A stretch of 64,000 bases of DNA from Hydrogenophaga sp. IBVHS1. GTDB lineage: Bacteria > Pseudomonadota > Gammaproteobacteria > Burkholderiales > Burkholderiaceae_C. Numbering within the stretch: position 1 is the stretch's first letter; each line of letters opens with the position of its first letter. Positions 32,503 to 40,779 of this stretch are shown here, one piece after another. The stretch is taken from the NCBI RefSeq assembly GCF_002127265.1, contig NZ_NFUU01000001.1:2240040-2304039 (forward strand). The letters are read 5' to 3'. The notes beneath the pieces were generated by a model. That model worked only from the letters and a program-made list of their open reading frames with translations, did no database searches and was not told where the DNA came from. The position numbers and the translations under genes are program-made.

Positions 32503-33476
32503 TCCTTGATCTTGGCGAAGTCCACCACCTTCTGGTATTTGGCCGTCTCGTCGGCCAGGAAGCGCGGCATGTCCACGTCCAGCGGGGCAATGGTCGAGCC
32601 CGCAGCTTCCAGGGTCTTGCGGAACTCGGGTGTCTGCAGGATGTCGTTGAGCGCGGCACGCAGCCGATTGAGGATGGGCGCTGGGAGCCTGGGCGGCGCC
32701 ATCAACGCAAACCACACACTGATGTCCATGTTCTTGAGTTTCGGGGTCTCCGCAAGGGCTGGAATCTCGGGCGCGGCAGCCGAGCGGGTCTTTTCCGTGA
32801 CGCCCAGCGCCACCACCTTGCCGCTGCGAATGAGCGGCAGGCCGCTGGAGAGCACGAACACGCCGTATTCCAGCGTGCCACCCAGCAGATCGGTGGTGAG
32901 CGGCCCCACGCCCCGATACGGGATGTGCGTCAGGAACAAACCTCCCTGCTCCTTCACCATCTCGCCGGCGAGATGCAGTGCCGTGCCGATGCCGCTGCTG
33001 CCATAGCTGAAGCGGCCCGGCTTGCCCTGCACCGTGGCCAGGAATTGACTGGCGTCTTTGGAGCCGGTGGAGGGCGAAGCGACGAGCACCATGGGTTGTG
33101 AGGCCACCAGACCGATCGGCGTGAAGTCCTGGTAGCTGTACTTCACCGTGGCGGGCGTGATCAGCCGGTTGATCGCGATCTCGTTGTTCGCGCCGACGAA
33201 CAGCGTGTAGCCGTCGGCCGGCGCGCGCGTGGCGCGCATGGCGGCAATGGCGCCCCCTGCGCCGCCCACGTTTTCCACCACCACCGGCACACCCAGCTTC
33301 TTCGCAAGTTGATCGGCCACGGCCCGGCCCGTGAGGTCGGTGCTGCCTCCCGGTGGATAGCCCACCAGCACGGTGATGGGCTTGTTTGGGTACGCCGCTT
33401 CCTGGGCCAAGGCCGTGGTGGTTGCAAGGTTGAGTGCCAGGATGGGGGCGATGGCGAGGGCGAGTGGGTACTTCAT
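32499..33476 (-). CDS. Bug/TctC-family periplasmic solute-binding protein
   Basis: A 325-residue secreted protein with a signal peptide (about 1-24, ending ALAQ), then YPNKPITVLVGYPPGGSTDLTGR, the usual start of mature Bug proteins. No tctA or tctB adjoins it, the common orphan state in Burkholderiales. AAGGAGAAACAC precedes the ATG. It is coupled to the desuccinylase-like gene and follows a LysR gene. Confidence 0.88.
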   Translation of the reverse strand: MKYPLALAIAPILALNLATTTALAQEAAYPNKPITVLVGYPPGGSTDLTGRAVADQLAKKLGVPVVVENVGGAGGAIAAMRATRAPADGYTLFVGANNEIAINRLITPATVKYSYQDFTPIGLVASQPMVLVASPSTGSKDASQFLATVQGKPGRFSYGSSGIGTALHLAGEMVKEQGGLFLTHIPYRGVGPLTTDLLGGTLEYGVFVLSSGLPLIRSGKVVALGVTEKTRSAAAPEIPALAETPKLKNMDISVWFALMAPPRLPAPILNRLRAALNDILQTPEFRKTLEAAGSTIAPLDVDMPRFLADETAKYQKVVDFAKIKE

Positions 33477-33564
33477 GGTGTTTCTCCTTGGATGCCCGAA
33501 TTCTGGTTTCGGGAAACAACGCTGTTGTGCCGTTTCGGCACATCGCCTTGCCGAAACGTACCGC

Positions 33565-34461
33565 TCAACCTGGATCGACGGTCTGCCAGAACGCTTCTGC
33601 CGCTGGCGAAAGCTTGCGCTTCGCGCGCACCATGCGCACCTCGAATCCGATCTCCAGCGCCTTGCTGCCCACCGGCGCGAGCTGCTTCGCCCTGCATGCA
33701 CCCACCGCCAACGACCACGGCAACCACGCCACGCCGAGGCCCTTGAGGGCGTACTCCAGCAGCGCGTCGGCCGAATCGCATTCCACCGTTTCCATCAGCT
33801 TCGGAGCCTTCGGGTGGTTGCTCAGGTGGTCGCGCACCAGGCGCCCCAGCGCCAGTGTTTCGGCATAGGCCAGGTAGGGCACGGCCTCCGTCTGATCGAA
33901 GCTGAACGCGGCTTGCCCCAACGCGTTGACCTTGCCCACAGGCACCAGCCGATCACTCGCCACCCGGCGTTGCAGGTACTGATGCGAACTCAGCCGCATG
34001 GCGATCTGCGGGTGGTGGTAGGTCAGCATGAAGTCCGCTTCGCCGCGCTCGAAACGCTGCAATGTCTCTGCCATGGAGCCGGTGCGCACGACCACGCGCA
34101 CACCCGCGCGCTGCCGACGTATGCGAGAAAGCCAGTCGGCCGCCACCGTTCGTGCCAGCGTGCGACCGGTGGACAGCGTCACTGTTGCGGTGGCTCCCTC
34201 GACATCCGTTCCCGCGATCTCGCTGCGCGCCTGCGCCATGGCCGGCACCATCTGCAGCGCGTAACCCAGCAGCTTCTCGCCCTGGGTCGTCAGTTTCACC
34301 GAGGTCCCACGCCGCTCGATCAGGGGCGCGCCGGCCCAGGCCTCCAGCGCCTTGATGCGCCGTCCGAAGGCCGGGTGGGTCACATGCCGCTGTTCGGCGG
34401 CGCGTGTGAGGCTGCCCGTGTGGGACAGGGCGATCAGGTCTTCAAGCCATTTGGTCTGCAT
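33565..34461 (-). CDS. LysR-family transcriptional regulator
   Basis: A 298-residue regulator with an N-terminal winged HTH (LSHTGSLTRAAEQRHVTHPAFGRRIKALE) and a C-terminal effector-binding domain. It is colinear with, and 88 bp upstream of, the Bug gene. It probably controls the Bug-desuccinylase pair. The 88-bp gap contains short palindromic stretches (CGGTTTCG-like) but no clear operator. Confidence 0.88.
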   Translation of the reverse strand: MQTKWLEDLIALSHTGSLTRAAEQRHVTHPAFGRRIKALEAWAGAPLIERRGTSVKLTTQGEKLLGYALQMVPAMAQARSEIAGTDVEGATATVTLSTGRTLARTVAADWLSRIRRQRAGVRVVVRTGSMAETLQRFERGEADFMLTYHHPQIAMRLSSHQYLQRRVASDRLVPVGKVNALGQAAFSFDQTEAVPYLAYAETLALGRLVRDHLSNHPKAPKLMETVECDSADALLEYALKGLGVAWLPWSLAVGACRAKQLAPVGSKALEIGFEVRMVRAKRKLSPAAEAFWQTVDPG

Positions 34462-34515
34462 GGGGCGACTTTAGTGGCCATTCAGGCAAACGGGTGCGTC
34501 AGAATTTCGCGCGAC

Positions 34516-36225
34516 TCAGGCGACCTCCGGCGAGAGCGCGTGAATGGCCTGGAATTGCGTAAGGAATACCTGCCCGCTGAGGTGCTGCAGGAATTCGGTG
34601 TTCTTCAGCCGGTCCATCACGGGGCCCTTCACTTCGGAAAGATGCAGTCTGAGCCCCGCACCGCGCAGTCGCTGGTCGATCGTTTCCAGGCTTTCGAGGG
34701 CGCTGGCATCGATGTCGTTGATGGCCGAGCATTGCAGCACCACATGCTCCAGCGCTGGGCGCTTGGCCACGGCGTTGTTGATGCGGTCTTCCAGCGCGCG
34801 TGAGTTGGCAAAGTACAGGCTCTCGTCGACCCGGAGGCTCAACACCTTGGGGCTGGTCACCACGGTGTGGCGCTGCACGTTGCGGAAATGTTCGGTGCCT
34901 GCAACCAGGCCCACCTCGGCCATGTGCGGCCGGCTGGTGCGGAACAGGTAGAGCGCCAGCGACACCGCCACCCCCACGACCAGGCCGGTCTCCACGCCGA
35001 TGGCCAGTGTGGCCAGCAAGGTGGCGAGCACCGCAACAAAGTCCGACTTTGCGTAGTTCCAGGTCTTGCGCAGGATGCTGAAATCCACCAGCGACAACAC
35101 CGCCACCACGATGGTGGCGGCCAGCGTGGCCTGTGGCAGGTAATACAGCGCCGGGGTGAGGAACAGCGAAGCCAGCAGGATGCCCACAGCCGTGAACACG
35201 CCGGCCGCCGGGGTCTGCGCGCCGGCATCGAAGTTCACCACAGATCGCGCGAAACCCCCTGTGACCGGAAAGCCCCCGGTGAACGCGGCGCCCAGGTTGC
35301 TCGCACCCAGCGCCACCAGTTCCTGGTCGGGCTCGATGCGCTGGCGCCGCTTGGCCGCCAGGGTCTGCCCCACCGAAACCGATTCCACGAACCCCACCAC
35401 GCTGATCAGCAGCGCGGGCACCATCAGTTGTTGCCACAAGCTCAGGTCCCACAGCGGCAGCGTGAACGGCGGCAGGCCTTGGGGCACGGTGCCCACGATC
35501 TTCACGCCCTGCCCTTGCCAGTCCAGCGCCCAGGTGAGCAGCGAGGTCACGGCAATCGCCGCCACCGGTCCTGTCTTGGCCACCACATCGGCCAGCCGCG
35601 GCTTCAGGCCCATGCGTTGCAGCAGCGGCTTCAACCCGCTGCGCACCCAGAACAGAAAGGCGACCGTGGCCGCGCCGATCGTCAGTGTCAGTGCGTGCAC
35701 CTGCCCAAGCTGTGACAGCAGCGACACGCTCAGGTCCAGAAAGTTGTGCCCCTCGGCCTTGACCCCCATCAGCGTCTTGAGCTGGCTGGCCGCAATCAGG
35801 ATGCCGGAGGCGGAGATGAAGCCGGAGATGACCGGATGGCTGAGGAAATTGGCCAGAAAACCCAGGCGCAGCAGACCCATGACCAGAAGGAGCACGCCCG
35901 AAAGAAAGGCCAGCGTGATGGCCACCGCCCAGTATTCGGGTGACCCTGCCACGGCATGTTCGCCAATGGCAGCAGCCGTCATGAGCGAGACCACCGCCAC
36001 CGGCCCCACGGCCAGCACTCGGCTGGTGCCGAACACCGCATAGAGGAGCAACGGCGCCACGCTGGCATACAACCCCACTTCGGGCGGCAAGCCCGCGAGC
36101 ATGGCGTAGGCCAGGCTCTGCGGGATAAGCATGATGGTGACGATGACCGCCGCCACGCCGTCGCCCAGCAGCGTCTCGCGGTTGTAGGCGCGGCCCCACT
36201 GCAGGATGGGAAGTGAAGGCAGCAT
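34516..36225 (-). CDS. SulP-family anion transporter with STAS domain
   Basis: A 569-residue permease with about 12 helices (PQSLAYAMLAGLPPEVGLYASV and VGPVAVVSLMTAAA are family motifs) and a C-terminal STAS domain (HVVLQCSAINDIDASALESLE). SulP members move sulfate, bicarbonate or other anions. It is the last gene of the bigR-yeeE operon and shares one base with the gene before it (TGATG). This suggests sulfate or another sulfur oxyanion as substrate. Confidence 0.9.
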   Translation of the reverse strand: MLPSLPILQWGRAYNRETLLGDGVAAVIVTIMLIPQSLAYAMLAGLPPEVGLYASVAPLLLYAVFGTSRVLAVGPVAVVSLMTAAAIGEHAVAGSPEYWAVAITLAFLSGVLLLVMGLLRLGFLANFLSHPVISGFISASGILIAASQLKTLMGVKAEGHNFLDLSVSLLSQLGQVHALTLTIGAATVAFLFWVRSGLKPLLQRMGLKPRLADVVAKTGPVAAIAVTSLLTWALDWQGQGVKIVGTVPQGLPPFTLPLWDLSLWQQLMVPALLISVVGFVESVSVGQTLAAKRRQRIEPDQELVALGASNLGAAFTGGFPVTGGFARSVVNFDAGAQTPAAGVFTAVGILLASLFLTPALYYLPQATLAATIVVAVLSLVDFSILRKTWNYAKSDFVAVLATLLATLAIGVETGLVVGVAVSLALYLFRTSRPHMAEVGLVAGTEHFRNVQRHTVVTSPKVLSLRVDESLYFANSRALEDRINNAVAKRPALEHVVLQCSAINDIDASALESLETIDQRLRGAGLRLHLSEVKGPVMDRLKNTEFLQHLSGQVFLTQFQAIHALSPEVA

Positions 36226-36659
36226 CAGGCTCCGATGCGCTGGCGGAAACCGCTGCGCTCGGCAATCTCGAAGATCACCATGCCCGCAAGCATGGCCGCC
36301 ACGAACACCGCCGCCTTCACCTCACCCGAGGCCATGGAGACAATGCCCGGACCCGGGCAGAAGCCCGCGAGGCCCCAGCCTGCGCCAAAGGTCAGCCCAC
36401 CGATGACGAGGCGCTTGTCGATCTGGTTCGCCTTCGGCAGATGCAAGGCCCCACCCAGAAGACTGGTGGTGCGTTTGCGAGCGAGTGCAAAGGCGAAGAA
36501 GCCCACGGCGATGGCTCCGCCCATGACGAAGGCCAGCGAAGGATCCCAGTTGCCGAACAGGTCCAGGAAACCGAGCACCTTGCCCGGGTCGGTCATGCCC
36601 GAGAGCAAGAGACCAAGGCCAAAGAGCAGGCCCACAAAAAATTCGGTGATGCGGTGCAT
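36225..36659 (-). CDS. DUF6691/YeeE-type half transporter
   Basis: A 144-residue membrane protein with the YeeE/YedE repeat signature GAGWGLAGFCPGPG. It normally works with the larger partner encoded just upstream, the pair forming one thiosulfate- or sulfur-transport unit. It starts at the only ATG near the family N-terminus (MHRITEFFVGLLFG) and overlaps sulP by one base. Confidence 0.87.
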   Translation of the reverse strand: MHRITEFFVGLLFGLGLLLSGMTDPGKVLGFLDLFGNWDPSLAFVMGGAIAVGFFAFALARKRTTSLLGGALHLPKANQIDKRLVIGGLTFGAGWGLAGFCPGPGIVSMASGEVKAAVFVAAMLAGMVIFEIAERSGFRQRIGA

Positions 36660-36670
36660 GTGCAAGCTCC

Positions 36671-37108
36671 TTAAAGAACGTGGCGAACCAGGAAGACCAT
36701 GGCAAAACCCGCCCCCATGAAGGCCAGCGTGGCCACCAGCGAGCGAGGCGAAAGGCGCGAGAGACCGCAGACACCGTGACCACTGGTGCAGCCCGAGCCG
36801 TAGCGCGTACCCAGGCCCACCAGCAGGCCGGCCGCCACGATGGTGGCGAACCCCGCGTCGATGCGCGGCGCCTGCGCAAAGCCTTCGGGCGCCAGCAAGC
36901 CATAAGCCAGCGGCGCCGCCAGCATGCCCAGCAGAAAGGCCACGCGCCAGCCGGCGTCGCCAGCCTTCGGGGGCAAGAGGCCGCCCAGAATGCCGCTGAT
37001 GCCCAGCACCCGGCCATTGAGCAGGATGAACAAGGCAGACGCCACGCCCAGCAGAATGCCGCCGGACAGAGAGGCCCACGGCGTGAAGTTGTTCCAGTCG
37101 ATGTTCAT
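36671..37108 (-). CDS. YeeE/YedE family sulfur transporter half
   Basis: A 145-residue membrane protein with the signature GSGCTSGHGVCGLSRLS, whose cysteines are typical of the YeeE/TsuA thiosulfate-transport family. It overlaps the ArsR gene as ATGA. The partner half follows after 11 bp. Confidence 0.89.
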   Translation of the reverse strand: MNIDWNNFTPWASLSGGILLGVASALFILLNGRVLGISGILGGLLPPKAGDAGWRVAFLLGMLAAPLAYGLLAPEGFAQAPRIDAGFATIVAAGLLVGLGTRYGSGCTSGHGVCGLSRLSPRSLVATLAFMGAGFAMVFLVRHVL

Positions 37109-37431
37109 TGCTTTTTCCTCGGTTGTTCGCAGAACTGCGCGTAAAGCACCTGCATCACGGCCAGCGCCTGAGGGCTGTCGAGCAGGTAATAAATGTTCTT
37201 GCCTTCGCGGCGCGTGCTCACCAGCGCTTCTTCGCGCAGCACGGTGAGCTGTTGCGACAGCGTGGGCTGCACGATGCCCAGCAACTCTTCAAGCTCGCCC
37301 ACGCGGTGTTCGCCCTGAGAAAGCTGGCAGAGGATCAACAGGCGGTCCGGGTTGGACAGCACCTTCATGAGCCGACAGGCATCGGCCGCAGCCGCCTGCA
37401 TGTCGTCGAGGTCAAGGGTGGCGTTCTTCAT
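37105..37431 (-). CDS. bigR: BigR/SqrR-like ArsR-family sulfide-responsive repressor
   Basis: Winged-helix repressor of 108 residues with recognition helix VQPTLSQQLTVLREEALV. Two cysteines, LLILCQLS and AQFCEQ, are 66 residues apart. This matches the persulfide-sensing pair of BigR (Cys42/Cys108) and SqrR (Cys41/Cys107); the numbers match BigR exactly if the in-frame ATG at 37452 is counted. That ATG would leave only a 5-base leader, so ATG at 37431, behind GGAGAACC, is preferred. It leads the yeeE-sulP operon and likely represses both arms of the island. Confidence 0.88.
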   Translation of the reverse strand: MKNATLDLDDMQAAAADACRLMKVLSNPDRLLILCQLSQGEHRVGELEELLGIVQPTLSQQLTVLREEALVSTRREGKNIYYLLDSPQALAVMQVLYAQFCEQPRKKQ

Positions 37432-37463
37432 CGCATCGGTTCTCCAGTTCATTGATTTCGCAA

Positions 37464-37498
37464 AGTATATTGACAGACAATATATTTGTCAATATACT
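37464..37498. promoter_or_regulatory. Symmetric divergent promoters and operator of the sulfur island
   Basis: AGTATATTGACA (37464-37475) is mirrored exactly by TGTCAATATACT (37487-37498). On the plus strand TTGACA-N17-TATACT drives the MBL gene; on the minus strand the identical TTGACA-N17-TATACT drives bigR. The two promoters are superimposed on one palindrome. A dimeric ArsR protein bound here would shut both at once. Confidence 0.82.
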
Positions 37499-37526
37499 AT
37501 CTACAACTTATATGAAAGACCTTGTC

Positions 37527-38402
37527 ATGAACCCACCCAGCACCCTTCCACAAGTGCACGGCCAGTTCGATCCCGCCACCTGGACCGTGACTTACGTCGT
37601 TCACAACGGCCCGGGCAGCGAAGCCGCCATCATCGATTCGGTGCTCGACTACGACCCCAAGTCGGGCCGCACGCAGCACACATCGGCCGACAAGGTCATT
37701 GAGTACGTGCGCGCCCACGACCTGAAGGTGCGCTGGATCCTGGAAACCCATGCCCACGCCGACCATCTCTCGGCAGCGCCGTATTTGCGCGCCCAGCTCG
37801 GCGGAAAGATCGGCATCGGCGGCAACATCACCACCGTGCAGAAGGTGTTCAAGGGTGTCTTCAACCTGGAGCCCGGCTTCAAGCAGGACGGCTCTCAGTT
37901 CGACCACCTCTTCAAAGAAGGCGAACTCATTCCGCTCGGCGCACACTCGGGCGAGGTGATGTTCGTGCCAGGCCACACACCGGCCTGCGCGGCCTACCGA
38001 TTTGGCGATGCGGTCTTCGTGGGCGACACCCTCTTCATGCCCGACGTGGGCACGGCGCGCTGCGACTTCCCTGGCGGCGACGCCCGCGCGCTGTATGCCT
38101 CCACCCGCAAGCTGCTGAGCCTGCCAGCCGAGACGCGGCTGTTCATGTGCCACGACTACCCGCCGGACGACCGCGAAGTGGCCTTCGAGACCACCGTGGC
38201 CGAACAACGCGCGAAAAACATCCACGTGCACGACGGTGTGAGCGAAGACGAGTTCGTGGCCATGCGCACAAAGCGCGACGCCACCCTGGAGATGCCCACG
38301 CTCATCCTGCCCTCGGTGCAGGTCAACATTCGCGCCGGCGAGCTGCCGCCCAAGGAAGACAACGGCGTGGCCTACCTGAAGATCCCCCTGAACGCGCTCT
38401 GA
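37527..38402 (+). CDS. blh: MBL-fold persulfide dioxygenase-like protein (Blh/ETHE1 type)
   Basis: A 291-residue metallo-beta-lactamase-fold protein with the metal motif THAHADH, a later histidine in VPGHTPA, and CHDYPP. This is the ETHE1/Blh pattern, which oxidises glutathione persulfide to sulfite. ATG at 37527 is chosen over 37512 because it leaves a leader of about 20 bases with GAAAGA. First gene of the plus-strand arm opposite bigR, the same pairing as bigR-blh in plant-associated bacteria. Confidence 0.88.
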   Translation: MNPPSTLPQVHGQFDPATWTVTYVVHNGPGSEAAIIDSVLDYDPKSGRTQHTSADKVIEYVRAHDLKVRWILETHAHADHLSAAPYLRAQLGGKIGIGGNITTVQKVFKGVFNLEPGFKQDGSQFDHLFKEGELIPLGAHSGEVMFVPGHTPACAAYRFGDAVFVGDTLFMPDVGTARCDFPGGDARALYASTRKLLSLPAETRLFMCHDYPPDDREVAFETTVAEQRAKNIHVHDGVSEDEFVAMRTKRDATLEMPTLILPSVQVNIRAGELPPKEDNGVAYLKIPLNAL

Positions 38403-38450
38403 TTGAGCGCATCCCTTGTCCTAAACCACCATCACCTCTGGAGAACTCTC

Positions 38451-38645
38451 ATGACCAAGAACGTCGGCGGCATCGACCGCACCCTGCGCATCGTCATTGG
38501 CCTGGCGCTCATTGCGGCTGCGGCCACCAGCACCATCGGCCTGTGGGGCTACATCGGTGTGGTGCCACTCCTCACTGGTCTCATCGGCTGGTGCCCGCCC
38601 TACGCCATGTTCGGGTTCAACACCTGTTCGATGAAGAAGCCATGA
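38451..38645 (+). CDS. DUF2892 small membrane protein
   Basis: A 64-residue protein starting MTKNVGGIDRTLRIVIGLAL, with two membrane helices and a GWCPPYAMFGFNTC end. DUF2892 is the membrane module also fused to rhodaneses such as YgaP. The C-terminal cysteines may handle sulfur. TCTGGAGAACTCTC precedes the ATG. It overlaps the OsmC gene as ATGA. Confidence 0.85.
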   Translation: MTKNVGGIDRTLRIVIGLALIAAAATSTIGLWGYIGVVPLLTGLIGWCPPYAMFGFNTCSMKKP

Positions 38646-39091
38646 CGGCGGTCTCCGTTTCGCTGCAGCAGCAAGCTGACTACCGCTTCGAGATCCACTT
38701 CGGCGACAGCATCCCGCTGCTGATCGCCGACGAACCCGCGCCGCTGGGCCAGGGCGAAGGCCCGTCGCCCGCGCAACTCCTGTGTGCATCCGTGGGCAAT
38801 TGCCTGAGCGATTCGCTGCTGTTTGCGCTGCGCAAGTTCAAGCAAGCCCCCGAGCCGCTGCGCTGTGAAGTGCAGGCCGATGTCGGTCGGAATGAGCAAG
38901 GCAGACTGCGCATCCTGGGCGTTCACGCGAACATCAAACTGGGTGTGTCAGCGGATTCACTTCAGCACCTGGATCGCGCGCTGGCTCAGTTCGAGGAGTT
39001 CTGCACTGTGACGCAGAGTGTGAGGCAGGCGATCCCGGTGCGCGTGAGCGTGATCGACGCAGACGGCGCGATGTTGCGCGATACAACCTGA
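38642..39091 (+). CDS. OsmC-family protein
   Basis: A 149-residue OsmC-fold protein with the two-cysteine context LLCASVGNCLSDSLL and a later EEFCTVTQSVR. OsmC proteins reduce peroxides with these thiols. In a sulfide or persulfide island it may act on organic hydroperoxides or persulfides. It is coupled to the DUF2892 gene. Confidence 0.85.
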   Translation: MTAVSVSLQQQADYRFEIHFGDSIPLLIADEPAPLGQGEGPSPAQLLCASVGNCLSDSLLFALRKFKQAPEPLRCEVQADVGRNEQGRLRILGVHANIKLGVSADSLQHLDRALAQFEEFCTVTQSVRQAIPVRVSVIDADGAMLRDTT

Positions 39092-39097
39092 ACCATC

Positions 39098-39478
39098 ATG
39101 AAAACCGCACACGATCTCGTTCTCGCCGCCAAGGCCCAATGCACCGAGGTGCCGGTGAAGGACGCGCCTGCGGCCGTTCTCGCGGCCGACATCGTCATTG
39201 ACGTGCGCGAGCCCGACGAATACGCCGCCGGCCATCTGGCTGGCGCCATCAACATTCCGCGTGGCCTGCTCGAATTCAAGCTCTCGAGTACGCCGACCCT
39301 GGAAAGACGCGACCTCAACGTGGTGCTCTACTGCAAGACCAGCGGTCGGGCTGCGCTGGCGGCCGTTGCCATGCAGAGCATGGGTTACCTCAACGTGGTG
39401 TCGGTGGCCGGCGGCTTCGAGGCATGGGTGGCTGCAGGGGAGCCGATTGTCAAACCGGCGACGCCTGTCTTCGAGTGA
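39098..39478 (+). CDS. Rhodanese-domain sulfurtransferase
   Basis: A 126-residue single rhodanese domain with the active-site loop CKTSGR (catalytic Cys followed by the usual six-residue loop) and the DVREPDEYAAGHLAGAINIPRG motif. It likely moves sulfane sulfur between persulfides, thiosulfate and acceptors. It lies 6 bp after osmC, the last gene of the plus-strand sulfur operon. Confidence 0.92.
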   Translation: MKTAHDLVLAAKAQCTEVPVKDAPAAVLAADIVIDVREPDEYAAGHLAGAINIPRGLLEFKLSSTPTLERRDLNVVLYCKTSGRAALAAVAMQSMGYLNVVSVAGGFEAWVAAGEPIVKPATPVFE

Positions 39479-39481
39479 ACC

Positions 39482-40390
39482 TCAGTCCGGCTGCGCCTCT
39501 GCAGGCGACTCCTTCTTCCGCTCCTCCAGCCGGTTGCGCAACACGCCGTTGATCTCCGCGCCGAAGATCAGTGTGGTTGCGCTGATGTAGAGAAACACCA
39601 GCGTGGCCACCACGCCCGCGAAGCTGCCATAAAGCAGCGCCAGCTTTCCGGCGGTACGCAAGGTGTAAGACAGCGCAGCGGCCGCGCCCACCCACATGGC
39701 CGCACCCACCAGCGCGCCGGGCAGCACCGTGTAGATGCGCTGGCGGATGTCGGGCAGCCAGCCGTACATCAGGGCGTACAAAGCCACCAGCACCAGGTAG
39801 GCCAGCGCATAACGCACCGCGTGGCGGACCCAGTGCACATCGGGGCCGTCGCCCACGTTGTCGGCCAGCACTTGCCACACGTAGGGCAGGATCACCACCG
39901 AGCTGAACGCCACCAGAATCGCAGAGCCCACGATCACGGTGAACAACGTGACCTTGATGCGAGCTTTCCAGAACGCCAGGCCGCGTTCGATGCCGTAGGC
40001 GCGGTTCAAGGCTGAGCGAATCGCCTGCATGCCGGAAGAGGCGGTCCACAGCGTCACCACCACACCGATGGCCAGCAGCGCCTGGTTGCGCTGAGCCAGC
40101 ACCTGGTCGATGACGGGCTGCATCACCTCGCGCACGAGTTGTGGTGCGTACTCCATCACCCGGCTCGCGAGTTGCGCCGCATCCCCTGGCTTGCCGATGT
40201 AGCCGGCCGACGCTGACAGCAGGATGAGCAGCGGGAACATGGCCAGCACCGAAGAGAACGCCAGGCTGCCCGCCTGGTTCGCGCTCTGATGCAGGATGTA
40301 ATTGCGGATGGCCAGCACCAGAACGCGCAGGCCCGGCGTGTTCAGCACGCGCTCCTTGATGCCGCGCCCTGCTTCCTGAATCCAGCCCAT
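39482..40390 (-). CDS. YihY/BrkB family membrane protein
   Basis: A 302-residue protein of six or so helices from the YihY (UPF0761) family. Family motifs include NQAGSLAFSSVLAMFPLLI and a C-terminal LYGSFAGVVATLVFLYISATTLIFGAEIN. Function not established. ATG at 40390 is used. The stop faces the rhodanese stop with 3 bp between. Confidence 0.88.
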   Translation of the reverse strand: MGWIQEAGRGIKERVLNTPGLRVLVLAIRNYILHQSANQAGSLAFSSVLAMFPLLILLSASAGYIGKPGDAAQLASRVMEYAPQLVREVMQPVIDQVLAQRNQALLAIGVVVTLWTASSGMQAIRSALNRAYGIERGLAFWKARIKVTLFTVIVGSAILVAFSSVVILPYVWQVLADNVGDGPDVHWVRHAVRYALAYLVLVALYALMYGWLPDIRQRIYTVLPGALVGAAMWVGAAAALSYTLRTAGKLALLYGSFAGVVATLVFLYISATTLIFGAEINGVLRNRLEERKKESPAEAQPD

Positions 40391-40416
40391 GGGCGCTGCC
40401 TCCGCGAACCGTCGGG

Positions 40417-40698
40417 TTATTTGATGCGGCGGCCCAGCGGCGTGAACCGCATCAGCTTGCTCAGGCCATCGCGACCCGTGGCCGCCCTCCCCACGAGCGC
40501 CGAACCCGCCAGCAAGCCGGCGGTGCGCAACAGAAACGACGGGCTCTTGCGTGTGATCACCCACGCAGCAATGCCCGCGCCCAGCACCAGCCAGTGTTCG
40601 CCGGCGGCGCCAGGGCGTGCATCGTCCACGTTTTTCAGCTTGCGCACGGGGGTGACTTGGGTGATTGCCGGAGCAGCGCGGCGTGTCCTCTCGACCAT
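40417..40698 (-). CDS. Hypothetical small membrane protein
   Basis: A 93-residue protein with a basic N-terminus, one or two hydrophobic segments (HWLVLGAGIAAWVI, LLAGSALVG) and a basic C-terminus ending RFTPLGRRIK. A strong ribosome binding site (AAGGAGATTCATC) precedes the ATG. No family recognised. It lies 26 bp upstream of the YihY gene on the same strand. Confidence 0.7.
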   Translation of the reverse strand: MVERTRRAAPAITQVTPVRKLKNVDDARPGAAGEHWLVLGAGIAAWVITRKSPSFLLRTAGLLAGSALVGRAATGRDGLSKLMRFTPLGRRIK

Positions 40699-40779
40699 GA
40701 TGAATCTCCTTGGATATTCGGAGTTTCAAACTTAACGTCTGGAGTGCATTTGATTTGTAGGACGAATCCGCTTCGCGCA

